Origin: Ferruginibacter sp.
Lineage (GTDB): Bacteria > Bacteroidota > Bacteroidia > Chitinophagales > Chitinophagaceae
Direction: 5' to 3'
Length of the DNA stretch: 41,480 bases
NCBI GenBank assembly: GCA_025352695.1
Contig: JANXSK010000102.1
Coordinates: 1-41,480 of the forward strand
The notes beneath the pieces were generated by a model that saw only the letters and a list, made by a program, of their open reading frames with translations, was not told the DNA's origin and searched no databases. Position numbers and translations under genes: made by a program. The first letter of the stretch is position 1, and every line of letters begins with the position of its first letter. Below, one piece after another: positions 1-6,716 of this stretch.

Positions 1-17
1 CTATTGTTTTGGTAGAC
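1..17. promoter_or_regulatory. Partial operator-like palindrome (site D)
   Basis: Reads CTAT-N7-GTAGAC and is followed by TAT. It matches the right part of the GTCTAY-N7-RTAGAC motif seen at 155-173, 2097-2115 and 29355-29373. The first two bases would lie outside the window. The nine bases GTAGACTAT are identical to those at sites A and B. It is probably a binding site serving a gene left of the window, which is inference. Confidence 0.4.
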
Positions 18-43
18 TATATAAATAAAAAAACACCTAAACA

Positions 44-115
44 TTAAAATAGCAAAAAGGTACAACATCGTAGTTTTAAAAAGAAGAAAACCCGTATGTA
101 AGACTTGTGATTCAT
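44..115 (-). other. Possible micro-ORF with paired Cys codons
   Basis: A 23-codon ATG-to-TAA reading frame on the minus strand. It is hydrophobic, contains an FFF run and has two adjacent TGT (Cys) codons near its end. It starts about 17 bases downstream of a candidate promoter -7 element (132-139), whose upstream part overlaps operator site A. This arrangement resembles the much clearer cysteine leader ORF before cysH. Only two of 23 codons are Cys and the sequence is AT-rich, so chance is a real alternative. Confidence 0.25.
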
Positions 116-131
116 TTTTAGTCTGTTTTTA

Positions 132-164
132 CAAAGATAAGGGGATTAAAACAAGTCTACCAAA
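132..164 (-). promoter_or_regulatory. Candidate Bacteroidota promoter reading left
   Basis: On the minus strand, TTTG (161-164) is followed after 21 bases by TATCTTTG (132-139), which fits the Bacteroidota TTTG / TAnnTTTG promoter pattern. The -33 part lies inside palindrome A (155-173), so a protein bound there would be expected to block it. It would drive a gene beyond the left edge. Confidence 0.4.
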
Positions 165-173
165 TTTGTAGAC
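155..173. promoter_or_regulatory. Operator-like palindrome (site A)
   Basis: GTCTAC-N7-GTAGAC, a perfect 6-base inverted repeat with a 7-base AT-rich centre, extended by A/T to seven pairs. It overlaps the -33 region of the candidate promoter at 132-164. It shares its architecture with sites before the siroheme synthase gene and before cysH. The short inverted arms with a 7-base centre recall operators of Rrf2-type regulators (inference; no regulator of that family lies in the window). Confidence 0.55.
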
Positions 174-336
174 TATTGTTTATAAGTTTTATTTTTTATT
201 TTTTTTAATATAGGATTAGGTATTTAATTCGCAAAGCGGTTACGCCATTATTTTAGACCCTGTTTTCATTTTTTTCTGATAAAAAAAGAAACAAAAAAAT
301 AAAGACTGCTTATAAAAAGGTTGAAATTTTTATTAG

Positions 337-352
337 AGGCCATAGCTGGCCT
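337..352. terminator. Short hairpin after tauE
   Basis: A perfect 6-bp inverted repeat (AGGCCA / TGGCCT) with a 4-base loop, about 155 bases past the tauE stop. On the plus strand it is followed by TTTGTTT. On the minus strand no clean T-run follows, so its role as the tauE terminator is uncertain. The rest of 174-507 is AT-rich with no gene that can be supported. Confidence 0.3.
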
Positions 353-507
353 TTGTTTAAAAGCTATATACCTGATCTTATTAAACGACGTTATCAATAA
401 ACAAAGTCGTTTGGTTAAGAGACACGCCACAACTAAAAGAATGTAAGTATTCACCGATAATTATTTACCGATACACTATCGGTTAACAACCATAAAAGTA
501 TAGCTTG

Positions 508-1473
508 TTATAAAAAAATTGCTCTGCATATTGTAATAAGGCCACAAACAATTACTACAATACCAACTGCAATAAACATTTTTTTTTCTGGAAGTTTAGC
601 CGTAAGTGTGGCTGAAAAAGGAGCAGTAACAATTCCCCCAATGAGCAGCCCTGCCACTACATTCCAGTGATGAATACCTATAGTAAAAATAAAGGTAGTT
701 GCACTAGCCACAGTAAGTATACATTTTGCAAACGTAGAACTGCCAATTACAAATCTTGGGGTATGACCATTTTTAATAAAAGTACCCGTAACTAAAGGTC
801 CCCAACCACCTCCGCCAAAAGAATCAATAAAGCCGCCAATTAACCCCAGGGCTGTAATATTACTTTTTTTCTTTTTTTGATTTTCTTCTTTTTTTTTAAA
901 CGCATTTTGCAAAATTTTTATACCAAGGTATATGGTATAGGCAGCAATAAAAGGCTTGGTTATTTTCTCATATCTATGCCCAACATAAGTTAGCAGCAGG
1001 GCACCTGCTATAGCACCAAAAATTGCGGGAATGGCTAAAGCCCGTGCCAGTTTTTTATTAATGTTTCCTAATTGCCAGTGACTTACTGAACCTGCCGCAC
1101 TTGTAAATGCTTCGGCAGAATGAATGCTTGCACTCACTACTGCTGGCGGCACATTCATTATTAATAAAAGAGAAGTACATATAACACCATACCCCATCCC
1201 CATAGAGCCTGCAACGATTTCTGCACCAAAACCTATCAGCAACATCCAGTAAAATAAATGATTGTCTTTATTTAAAGTAACCTGCAAAGCGGTAAGCTGT
1301 TCGGCGGTTAAAAAAAAATAGGAAAATAAAATTGTAAGCAAAACAATCGCAATTGCCACAAGATATTTATTCATCACCTTTCTTCTGGACGAATTAAGTT
1401 CCTGCGCTGTAACAACCACTTCATCCGAATGTGTAATATTTTCTATTGTTTGTTCTGTTGTACTATCAGACAT
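508..1473 (-). CDS. TauE/SafE family sulfite/organosulfur exporter
   Basis: A 321-residue inner-membrane protein with about eight hydrophobic segments in two halves. The first half carries a GAEIVAGSMGMGYG segment near residue 80. The second carries GLIGGFIDSFGGGGWGP near residue 210. These duplicated glycine-rich motifs define the TauE/SafE (DUF81) family, which moves sulfite, sulfoacetate or related anions. About 35 residues before the first membrane segment are charged and cytosolic. It follows the siroheme synthase gene by two bases, so the two are co-transcribed. With sulfite reductase encoded in the same window, a role in handling sulfite or sulfur oxyanions is likely. Substrate and direction cannot be read from sequence. 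Confidence 0.85.
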   Translation of the reverse strand: MSDSTTEQTIENITHSDEVVVTAQELNSSRRKVMNKYLVAIAIVLLTILFSYFFLTAEQLTALQVTLNKDNHLFYWMLLIGFGAEIVAGSMGMGYGVICTSLLLIMNVPPAVVSASIHSAEAFTSAAGSVSHWQLGNINKKLARALAIPAIFGAIAGALLLTYVGHRYEKITKPFIAAYTIYLGIKILQNAFKKKEENQKKKKSNITALGLIGGFIDSFGGGGWGPLVTGTFIKNGHTPRFVIGSSTFAKCILTVASATTFIFTIGIHHWNVVAGLLIGGIVTAPFSATLTAKLPEKKMFIAVGIVVIVCGLITICRAIFL

Positions 1474-1475
1474 AT

Positions 1476-2075
1476 TTATTGATTTTGAGAAAGGTTTTTT
1501 GTAAGCTCATTCAACTGACGCACTTTCTCAGTAAAATCCCCACTCATTTTATTACGGATATTTTGCATTGAATTTAATAACGTATCAATTTCATCCGGCA
1601 AGGTTTCATTTAAAACTTCTTTAAGCCGCTTGGCAATAGTGGGCGATTTGCCATTGGTACTGATCGCAATTTTAAGATTCCCTTTTTGTACTACAGCACC
1701 AAGGTAAAAATCGCAGAGATCAGGCTTATCTGCAGCATTTACCAATATCCCTTTGCTTTTTGCATCCATCGCTACCTGCCTGCTTACAACCGGATCATTA
1801 ATAGCTGCAATAATGATATCGATATTATCAAGATCGGTAATGTGGTAAGGTTTTTCAACAAGAGTAATCGTGGAATACGCTTTAGTTAATTCTTTTATCT
1901 CCTCACTTATTTGAGAAGCTACCAATGTAATAATAGCTGATGGAGAATTGGATATTACCGCTTGTAGCTTTTCCATGCCCACGTAACCGCCACCTACCAG
2001 AAGTAGTCGTAATTGCTTAAGCTTTAAAAAAATGGGGAAAAGTTCATTCTGCTCCTGTAAGGTAGTATTTGCCAT
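1476..2075 (-). CDS. Siroheme synthase, precorrin-2 dehydrogenase / ferrochelatase (CysG N-terminal type)
   Basis: About 199 residues. An N-terminal Rossmann motif VGGGYVGMEK binds NAD. The NAADKPDLCDFYLGA segment carries the Asp that acts in both precorrin-2 oxidation and iron insertion in the CysG/Met8p family, and the helical C-terminal part is present. It should turn precorrin-2, made by the CobA at 23168-24010, into siroheme for NirB and CysI. The SUMT domain that E. coli CysG carries is separate here. The ATG at 2073-2075 is chosen, since the three-codon TTG extension upstream has no support. Palindrome B lies 22 bases upstream of the ATG. A TATATTTG box (2082-2089) sits almost at the start codon, which would give a nearly leaderless mRNA if it is used. 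Confidence 0.88.
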   Translation of the reverse strand: MANTTLQEQNELFPIFLKLKQLRLLLVGGGYVGMEKLQAVISNSPSAIITLVASQISEEIKELTKAYSTITLVEKPYHITDLDNIDIIIAAINDPVVSRQVAMDAKSKGILVNAADKPDLCDFYLGAVVQKGNLKIAISTNGKSPTIAKRLKEVLNETLPDEIDTLLNSMQNIRNKMSGDFTEKVRQLNELTKNLSQNQ

Positions 2076-2096
2076 AAAGCACAAATATATACCTAT

Positions 2097-2115
2097 CCCT
2101 ACTAAATTAGTAGAC
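2097..2115. promoter_or_regulatory. Operator-like palindrome (site B) before siroheme synthase
   Basis: CCCTAC-N7-GTAGAC, containing CTACTAA-A-TTAGTAG as a perfect 7-1-7 inverted repeat, followed by TAT as at sites A and D. It lies just upstream of the siroheme synthase/tauE pair, where a bound protein would cover the promoter. The siroheme and sulfur context supports a sulfur- or cysteine-responsive regulator (inference). Confidence 0.6.
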
Positions 2116-2225
2116 TATGGCAGATATTTTTTTATACAGGGCACTTTATCGGGAATTCTGCTTCAATATTCATAAGAATTAAAAAAATGTATCTTAATAT
2201 TCGTATAATTTGCAAAATAGTGCTG

Positions 2226-3053
2226 TTAAATATCAGTAAGTAGTGGTGATTTTGCACTAATAATTTTTAAAGCTTCCCCTACTTTTACTATTCCAGTTTG
2301 TTTGAACAAAATATTTTGGCCAAAAAATATATTATTATCTTTCATTCTGTAACCAGCCAGTGTTTTTAATGGCTCATTTGCTTTTTTGCCTGTTGCTTGG
2401 TTAATGGTAGTTACAACACAACGGGCACATAATTTAACGCCAAACATTTCAATTTCATTGATTAAAATGTGTTCCATTGTATCTTCCACATAGGGAACTC
2501 CGCCAGTAAAAACAACATTGGGTCTAAAGCGATCCATGGACAGCGGCTCCGCTAAACGGTTATTTAAATCATCTAATGATGCTTGCCCAATCAGCAGCAA
2601 TGGATATCCATCAGAAAAACTGGTTATCTCTTTATTATTGGCATATCGTTCATCTACCAAGCGCATTTCGCTATCAGGCATGTATACTAACCGGCATTTG
2701 ATAGATAATTTATCACTCAACCACTCATCTGCAAGGTCACTTACATATTGTGCTTCACAGGTATCATCCCACACTTGTACGTTGGTTGTTGCAACACTTG
2801 TTGGCTGCAAGGGTACCTTAACTTTATCTGCTGTATTATTTTTATGAAATATTATTAAATTATTGCCTTCAATGGCTGTTTGTAATAAACTCATAACTGC
2901 ATGTTTCCGCTGGGTAAGAAAATGATTGCTGCTATCTACCAGCATAAATCTTCTGTCGTATTGAAATCCTCTGTCAGTTAGTTCTGCCGAAGTAACTTCA
3001 AAACCACCGAGTGACTTTACAGGATAAATAAATAATTGGCTAATGGTGTACAT
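2226..3053 (-). CDS. MOSC domain protein (YcbX/mARC-like)
   Basis: A 275-residue protein. Residues 1-120 form the MOSC N-terminal beta-barrel domain (IYPVKSLGG, DRRFMLVD). The rest is a MOSC domain with RFRPNVVF, the FGVKLCARCVVTTINQATG segment and its conserved Cys. MOSC proteins bind molybdenum cofactor and include reductases of N-hydroxylated compounds (YcbX, mARC). No C-terminal ferredoxin domain is present, unlike E. coli YcbX, so a separate electron donor would be needed. It is divergent from the SelW/MobA pair and near the nitrate reductase, which fits a Moco-handling neighbourhood. The substrate is unknown. Confidence 0.85.
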   Translation of the reverse strand: MYTISQLFIYPVKSLGGFEVTSAELTDRGFQYDRRFMLVDSSNHFLTQRKHAVMSLLQTAIEGNNLIIFHKNNTADKVKVPLQPTSVATTNVQVWDDTCEAQYVSDLADEWLSDKLSIKCRLVYMPDSEMRLVDERYANNKEITSFSDGYPLLLIGQASLDDLNNRLAEPLSMDRFRPNVVFTGGVPYVEDTMEHILINEIEMFGVKLCARCVVTTINQATGKKANEPLKTLAGYRMKDNNIFFGQNILFKQTGIVKVGEALKIISAKSPLLTDI

Positions 3054-3133
3054 ATTTCAAAGGTGGTGATTTTAATTTATTATAAATGAATGATTGTATA
3101 AAATTGTTGCAATTTGTGTTAGAGCCTGCCTTT

Positions 3134-3246
3134 AACCCTTAGTAGAAAAACAACGATCATAAACTCGACCTTATTTGTAGTAGATAATTCTAAATGAATA
3201 AGGTTATAAGTTTAGACTGTAATGAAATTTATTTTCTACTAAGGTT
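3134..3246. repeat. 113-bp imperfect inverted-repeat element
   Basis: The outer arms (3134-3149 and 3232-3246) match at 15 bases with one extra C on the left. The inner arms (3161-3175 and 3198-3213) share AAACT and ACCTTATT, separated by 2 and 3 unmatched bases. Together they make a long cruciform-like structure in the divergent space between the MOSC and SelW genes. It has no coding capacity. It could be a small non-autonomous (MITE-like) element or a stable RNA hairpin. No clear target-site duplication was seen. The rest of 3054-3476 holds one dispersed repeat copy (3380-3426) and otherwise nothing recognised. Confidence 0.6.
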
Positions 3247-3379
3247 ATTGAAACATCATTATTTTAATACCTGTTCCCAATATGGTTTTATATTATTCAT
3301 CTATCGATATATTTTATGCGCCGCATAACCCCGTCAATAAACATCAACCGGAAGGCTGAAGAACCACATAGATATGCAG

Positions 3380-3426
3380 TTGAAATGTGCGACGCCAATG
3401 AAGCTTCATCAGGGTTATTAGCTGGT
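3380..3426 (-). repeat. Dispersed intergenic repeat, copy a
   Basis: Read on the minus strand it contains GAAGCTTCATTGGCGTCGCAC, the core of a repeat also found at 5888, 10409, 21372, 25153 and 35519. It lies upstream of the SelW-like gene. Confidence 0.5.
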
Positions 3427-3476
3427 TACCAAAATTGTATTATTCATTGTACATTTACTTACACAACCAGCTAAAA

Positions 3477-3755
3477 ATGAAACCAATCATCACCATAGAA
3501 TATTGCCCGAAATGCCACTGGCTGCTGAGAGCCGCTTACATGGCACAAGAATTATTAACCACTTTTGAAGATGACCTGCAATCGATAACACTGCAACCCA
3601 GCGAAGTGGGCGGACAATATATTATTTACATCAATGGTAAGGTATTTTTTGACCGTAAATCATACGGTAGATTTCCTGAAATTAAAGAGCTGAAACAATT
3701 GATAAGGGATGTGGTAAACCCAGAAAAAAGTTTAGGCCATTCCGATAAACACTAA
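3477..3755 (+). CDS. SelT/SelW/SelH (Rdx) family thioredoxin-like protein
   Basis: A 92-residue small protein. An N-terminal beta strand leads into IEYCPKCHW with a CxxC redox pair near residue 9, followed by a helix and an edge strand with GGQYIIYINGKVFFDRK, as in the Rdx fold. Cys occupies the place of selenocysteine. These proteins are thought to act in redox reactions, but the bacterial substrate is unknown. The ATG at 3477 is chosen because it gives the family's usual N-terminus. A 14-codon upstream extension has no support. The gene is 10 bases before mobA and probably co-transcribed with it. Confidence 0.8.
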   Translation: MKPIITIEYCPKCHWLLRAAYMAQELLTTFEDDLQSITLQPSEVGGQYIIYINGKVFFDRKSYGRFPEIKELKQLIRDVVNPEKSLGHSDKH

Positions 3756-3765
3756 AATAATTTGT

Positions 3766-4350
3766 ATGACCGGCATTGTTTTATGTGGTGGACAAAGTAC
3801 AAGGATGGGCAGCGATAAAGGCTTACTGCCTACAGATGATTCAACCTGGGCAAAAGCGGCCATCAATAAATTAGCCGCATTGCAAATACCCGTATCGCTA
3901 TCCGTAAATGAGCGACAATACTATATCTATGCAGCAGCATTTTCCGAAACTGCCATCATACCTGACAATGATTCTTTGGTATTACATGGCCCTTTACTTG
4001 GAGTACTGAGCGCTCATTTACAACACCCTTTACAAAACCTTTTTGTACTGGCCTGCGATATGCCATTGATGGAAACCAGCGTGCTCAGGGACTTGTATAA
4101 CCATTACCTGCAAACAAATGCTTATAATGCTTTTGTTTTTACCAACGATGAAGAACCGGAACCTTTGTGTGGTATTTATTGTGCCAGGGGATTAGCAATA
4201 ATTTTAGACATGTACAAAACAGATGCATTAACAAGACACAGCATGAAGTTTATGCTTGAAAATTTAAACACCCGCTACATTGCCATTACAAAGGAACAGA
4301 AAAAACATTTTAAAAACTTTAATGCCCATGCTGATTTGAACGGGGAGTAA
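3766..4350 (+). CDS. mobA: Molybdenum cofactor guanylyltransferase MobA
   Basis: A 194-residue enzyme. The N-terminal signature GIVLCGGQSTRMGSDKGLL is the GTP-binding loop of MobA, and LACDMPLM near residue 105 is the metal-binding DMP motif. It adds GMP to molybdopterin to give the guanine-dinucleotide cofactor that nitrate reductases of the NasA/NarB type need, which explains its place beside the nitrate cluster. It meets the rubredoxin-fusion gene tail to tail with three bases between the stops. Confidence 0.9.
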   Translation: MTGIVLCGGQSTRMGSDKGLLPTDDSTWAKAAINKLAALQIPVSLSVNERQYYIYAAAFSETAIIPDNDSLVLHGPLLGVLSAHLQHPLQNLFVLACDMPLMETSVLRDLYNHYLQTNAYNAFVFTNDEEPEPLCGIYCARGLAIILDMYKTDALTRHSMKFMLENLNTRYIAITKEQKKHFKNFNAHADLNGE

Positions 4351-4353
4351 TAT

Positions 4354-5847
4354 TTATGCTTCCACAAACTGCAATGACAACTTATTAATTTGCCTGAATG
4401 CTGCTTTAGGGGCTTCACACAAAGGGCAGCAATATAGCTCCGGCAAATTTTCAAATAATGTGCCTGCGGCAATGTTATTTTCAGGTTCTCCCACTGTTGC
4501 ATCATACACCGAAAAACATTGCGGGCATTGGTCTACCCATACAGGCAACTCATTTTTTTGTTGCACTTCTTTGTTAGGTTTTTTTACAATTACGGCTTCC
4601 TGTTGGTTAGCTTTGTGCGCATAAAAACTTATGATAGCCCTGCGTAATTGTTCGGGCAATAGCCATTTATAATTGTTGCGGCTAAAGGTAAAGCCCGTCC
4701 TTTCGTTGGGGTTAAAATCCTTTGCACATAAAATATCATAGCGGTGAAAAAACTCTATGCCGGCAATAGTAAACAGCGGCTTTCTTTTTACTAGTATGCT
4801 GCTGAACACTTCGCTTTTACGGCGTGTTTTTATACCAATGCAAATACCAAATGTACGGGTGTCGTCCTGTTGTAAATGTTTTATCAAAAAGTTTTTTAAC
4901 GCCAGTCCGTCTTTACAATCATCTTCTACCTGAAAATTTAATTCGTTGGCTGCATGGCGCACATTTATCTGGTGTTTGCCTAACACGGCATCCCATAAAT
5001 TACGTTCCTTTTCTTCAATGCCTTTTATAATAATACTCTTCCAGGGTGTAGAGCACAACTGCCCAATTTTAGTTGCCAGGCAAAGTGAACAAAGTTCTTT
5101 TAAAAATTTAACAGTAAACTTTTCATCCCGGCGATAAATGCCCAACCAATAGCGATTATCAACCCGGTTAAATCCTTCGTAGTAAGGCAACATAAAACCG
5201 GGTAATACCACCGGCCTTTCTGCATGTTTAACATTGTACTGCTGCTGTTGCTGGATGATGCTGTACAGCAATGTACCATCAGGTGCCGGGGCATCATAAA
5301 ACTTTTTATCACTACTAAAAATTACTGTATCAATATGCCTGGTCATTGCCGCAATATCATTGCTGTACACAATATCAGGCCATTCATAAATACTATTTGT
5401 TTTGGGGAATCTTATAAACAAGTGCCAGAAATGCAGGCTATCACTCGCCACCCAATTAATGTTTCCGGTAAGTAATGGTGTAAAACTTTGCTTGCTGTCG
5501 CTGATATTAATTTTTAGTTTTGGCACATAATCAAAGCCGTCAAAAATATCCTTGTACACCCCTTCGCTTAACCATGTTTTGGTAATAAAAATTTCTTCAG
5601 CCGGGTAAGAGCTTACTATATTTGGATGGTGATCTGTATCCGATTCAAAAGCAATGTTTTTAGCTTTTAACGCATCCGTCAATTTATTGTATTCTTCATT
5701 TGCCACTTCTATAAATAGCTGTTGCCGCAGTCCGAAACTTACCTCTTTAATATCCGCTAATGCTGCAGCAGCCAATATATTCATCAGATCTCCGGGAGAA
5801 ATGATACCCCCGGTAAAATTGATCTTTATGGTAAATGAATTTTTCAT
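4354..5847 (-). CDS. Rubredoxin fused to a degenerate nitrite/sulfite reductase-like module
   Basis: 497 residues. Residues 5-80 resemble a nitrite/sulfite reductase ferredoxin-like half-domain (FTGGIISPGDLMNILAAAA, FGLRQQLFIEV). Around 108-118, PKLKINISD corresponds to the strand that in true reductases leads into a GCPN-C cluster motif, but here the cysteines are absent. A second reductase-like repeat spans about 215-415. The C-terminus (437-485) is a rubredoxin with CPQC (441/444) and CPLC (474/477), enough for one Fe site. It probably cannot reduce nitrite or sulfite itself. Its place after the nitrate reductase genes suggests an electron-transfer or assembly role (inference). Confidence 0.7.
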   Translation of the reverse strand: MKNSFTIKINFTGGIISPGDLMNILAAAALADIKEVSFGLRQQLFIEVANEEYNKLTDALKAKNIAFESDTDHHPNIVSSYPAEEIFITKTWLSEGVYKDIFDGFDYVPKLKINISDSKQSFTPLLTGNINWVASDSLHFWHLFIRFPKTNSIYEWPDIVYSNDIAAMTRHIDTVIFSSDKKFYDAPAPDGTLLYSIIQQQQQYNVKHAERPVVLPGFMLPYYEGFNRVDNRYWLGIYRRDEKFTVKFLKELCSLCLATKIGQLCSTPWKSIIIKGIEEKERNLWDAVLGKHQINVRHAANELNFQVEDDCKDGLALKNFLIKHLQQDDTRTFGICIGIKTRRKSEVFSSILVKRKPLFTIAGIEFFHRYDILCAKDFNPNERTGFTFSRNNYKWLLPEQLRRAIISFYAHKANQQEAVIVKKPNKEVQQKNELPVWVDQCPQCFSVYDATVGEPENNIAAGTLFENLPELYCCPLCEAPKAAFRQINKLSLQFVEA

Positions 5848-5887
5848 GCAATTTATTTTTATGTTACAGGCATTTGTTTTTCATGAT

Positions 5888-5922
5888 ATCATTGTTGTGT
5901 CACTTCCTTGTACTTTTTAGCT
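5888..5922 (+). repeat. Dispersed intergenic repeat, copy b
   Basis: Contains TTGTGTCACTTCCTTGTACT, a diverged copy of the TTGCGTCGCACTCTTGTACT core shared with 10409, 21372 and 25153. It lies between the NarM-like and rubredoxin-fusion genes. Confidence 0.4.
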
Positions 5923-5950
5923 TTAGGCAACACTTCCTCAAACTGCTACC

Positions 5951-6499
5951 TTACTTCTTAATCCCAATTCCCGCCAACCAAATCATTGCATCTGCTGCTA
6001 ATCCAAACTCCTTCATCGCCTTCGGAAAATTTTTATTCTCATGCCCCGGGCTAAACAGTTTTAATAAAGCAAAGCGTTGCAAATTGCTGAGGGCTTTCCA
6101 TTTTCTTACAGGGATGAACCAATTAAAGGCTGCTGCTTTTTGTTGCAATACTGGCGGCACATTTTCAAGATCAGCCCATAGTGGTGCAGTAGCTATCGTC
6201 AATTCTTTTGCATCACCGCCGGTATAAATATTTATCAGTCCGTTTAAGTAATAATGATAGCCTGATTTTTCTATCCTTGTTGTACAGTGTTGTTCCGCAA
6301 GCGCTTTTCTTTCTTCGAAAGAAAATTTGCACCAAACTTCCAGCGGCAGTTTAATGCCTACGGCATCCATTTTAAACCGTACGATCATCGGAATACAACG
6401 TACATTTTCCTCCACAAAATCTTCTTCAAATAAAAAATATTCCACTCCAAATAAGCCCTGCATTTCCGGTAATTGTTTAATGGTATTTATTGCTGGCAT
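5951..6499 (-). CDS. Nitrate reductase-associated protein, NarM-like
   Basis: A 182-residue soluble protein. The segment EDFVEENVRCIPMIVRFKMD followed by GIKLPLEVWCKFSFEERKAL (residues 26-69) is the signature of the nitrate reductase-associated family, the group of cyanobacterial NarM. NarM is required for activity of NarB-type nitrate reductase, probably in assembly or electron supply. It lies directly after the nitrate reductase gene on the same strand, which supports the same role here. No metal-binding motif is evident. Family recognition is firm; the function in Bacteroidota is inferred from NarM and context. Confidence 0.8.
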   Translation of the reverse strand: MPAINTIKQLPEMQGLFGVEYFLFEEDFVEENVRCIPMIVRFKMDAVGIKLPLEVWCKFSFEERKALAEQHCTTRIEKSGYHYYLNGLINIYTGGDAKELTIATAPLWADLENVPPVLQQKAAAFNWFIPVRKWKALSNLQRFALLKLFSPGHENKNFPKAMKEFGLAADAMIWLAGIGIKK

Positions 6500-6596
6500 T
6501 TTATTAATTTTTAAATTGGTGTACGTATTAGTTGTTGCCTTATTTTTATTTCCCGGATCACTCTATTAAATTAAGCCTTTATTTTTACTATAACAC

Positions 6597-6631
6597 AACC
6601 CCGTCAGCGGTTGAAAACCCTGACGGGGGTT
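6597..6631. repeat. GC-rich hairpin repeat, unit 1
   Basis: An inverted repeat with arms AACCCCGTCAG and CTGACGGGGGTT around a 12-base centre. It is far more GC-rich than the surrounding spacer. Its GTTGAAAACC...GACGGGG part resembles unit 2 at 6664-6700. It lies between the nitrate reductase stop and the NarM start. Confidence 0.55.
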
Positions 6632-6663
6632 AAATAATAATGAATCAAATATTTTAATCCTCT

Positions 6664-6700
6664 CAACCGCCGACGGGGCTTGAAGCCGCCGTCGGGGTTG
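6664..6700. repeat. GC-rich hairpin repeat, unit 2
   Basis: An imperfect inverted repeat, CAACCGCCGACGGGGC and GCCGCCGTCGGGGTTG around TTGAA, ending 16 bases before the nitrate reductase stop codon. With unit 1 it forms a REP-like pair that could stabilise or attenuate the operon mRNA. Confidence 0.55.
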
Positions 6701-6716
6701 GTTACTTCCCTTCCGT

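Noticed and set aside
266..454. 62-residue minus-strand frame after tauE
   Set aside because: Low-complexity, AT-driven hydrophobic sequence with no family resemblance; it overlaps the small hairpin at 337-352.
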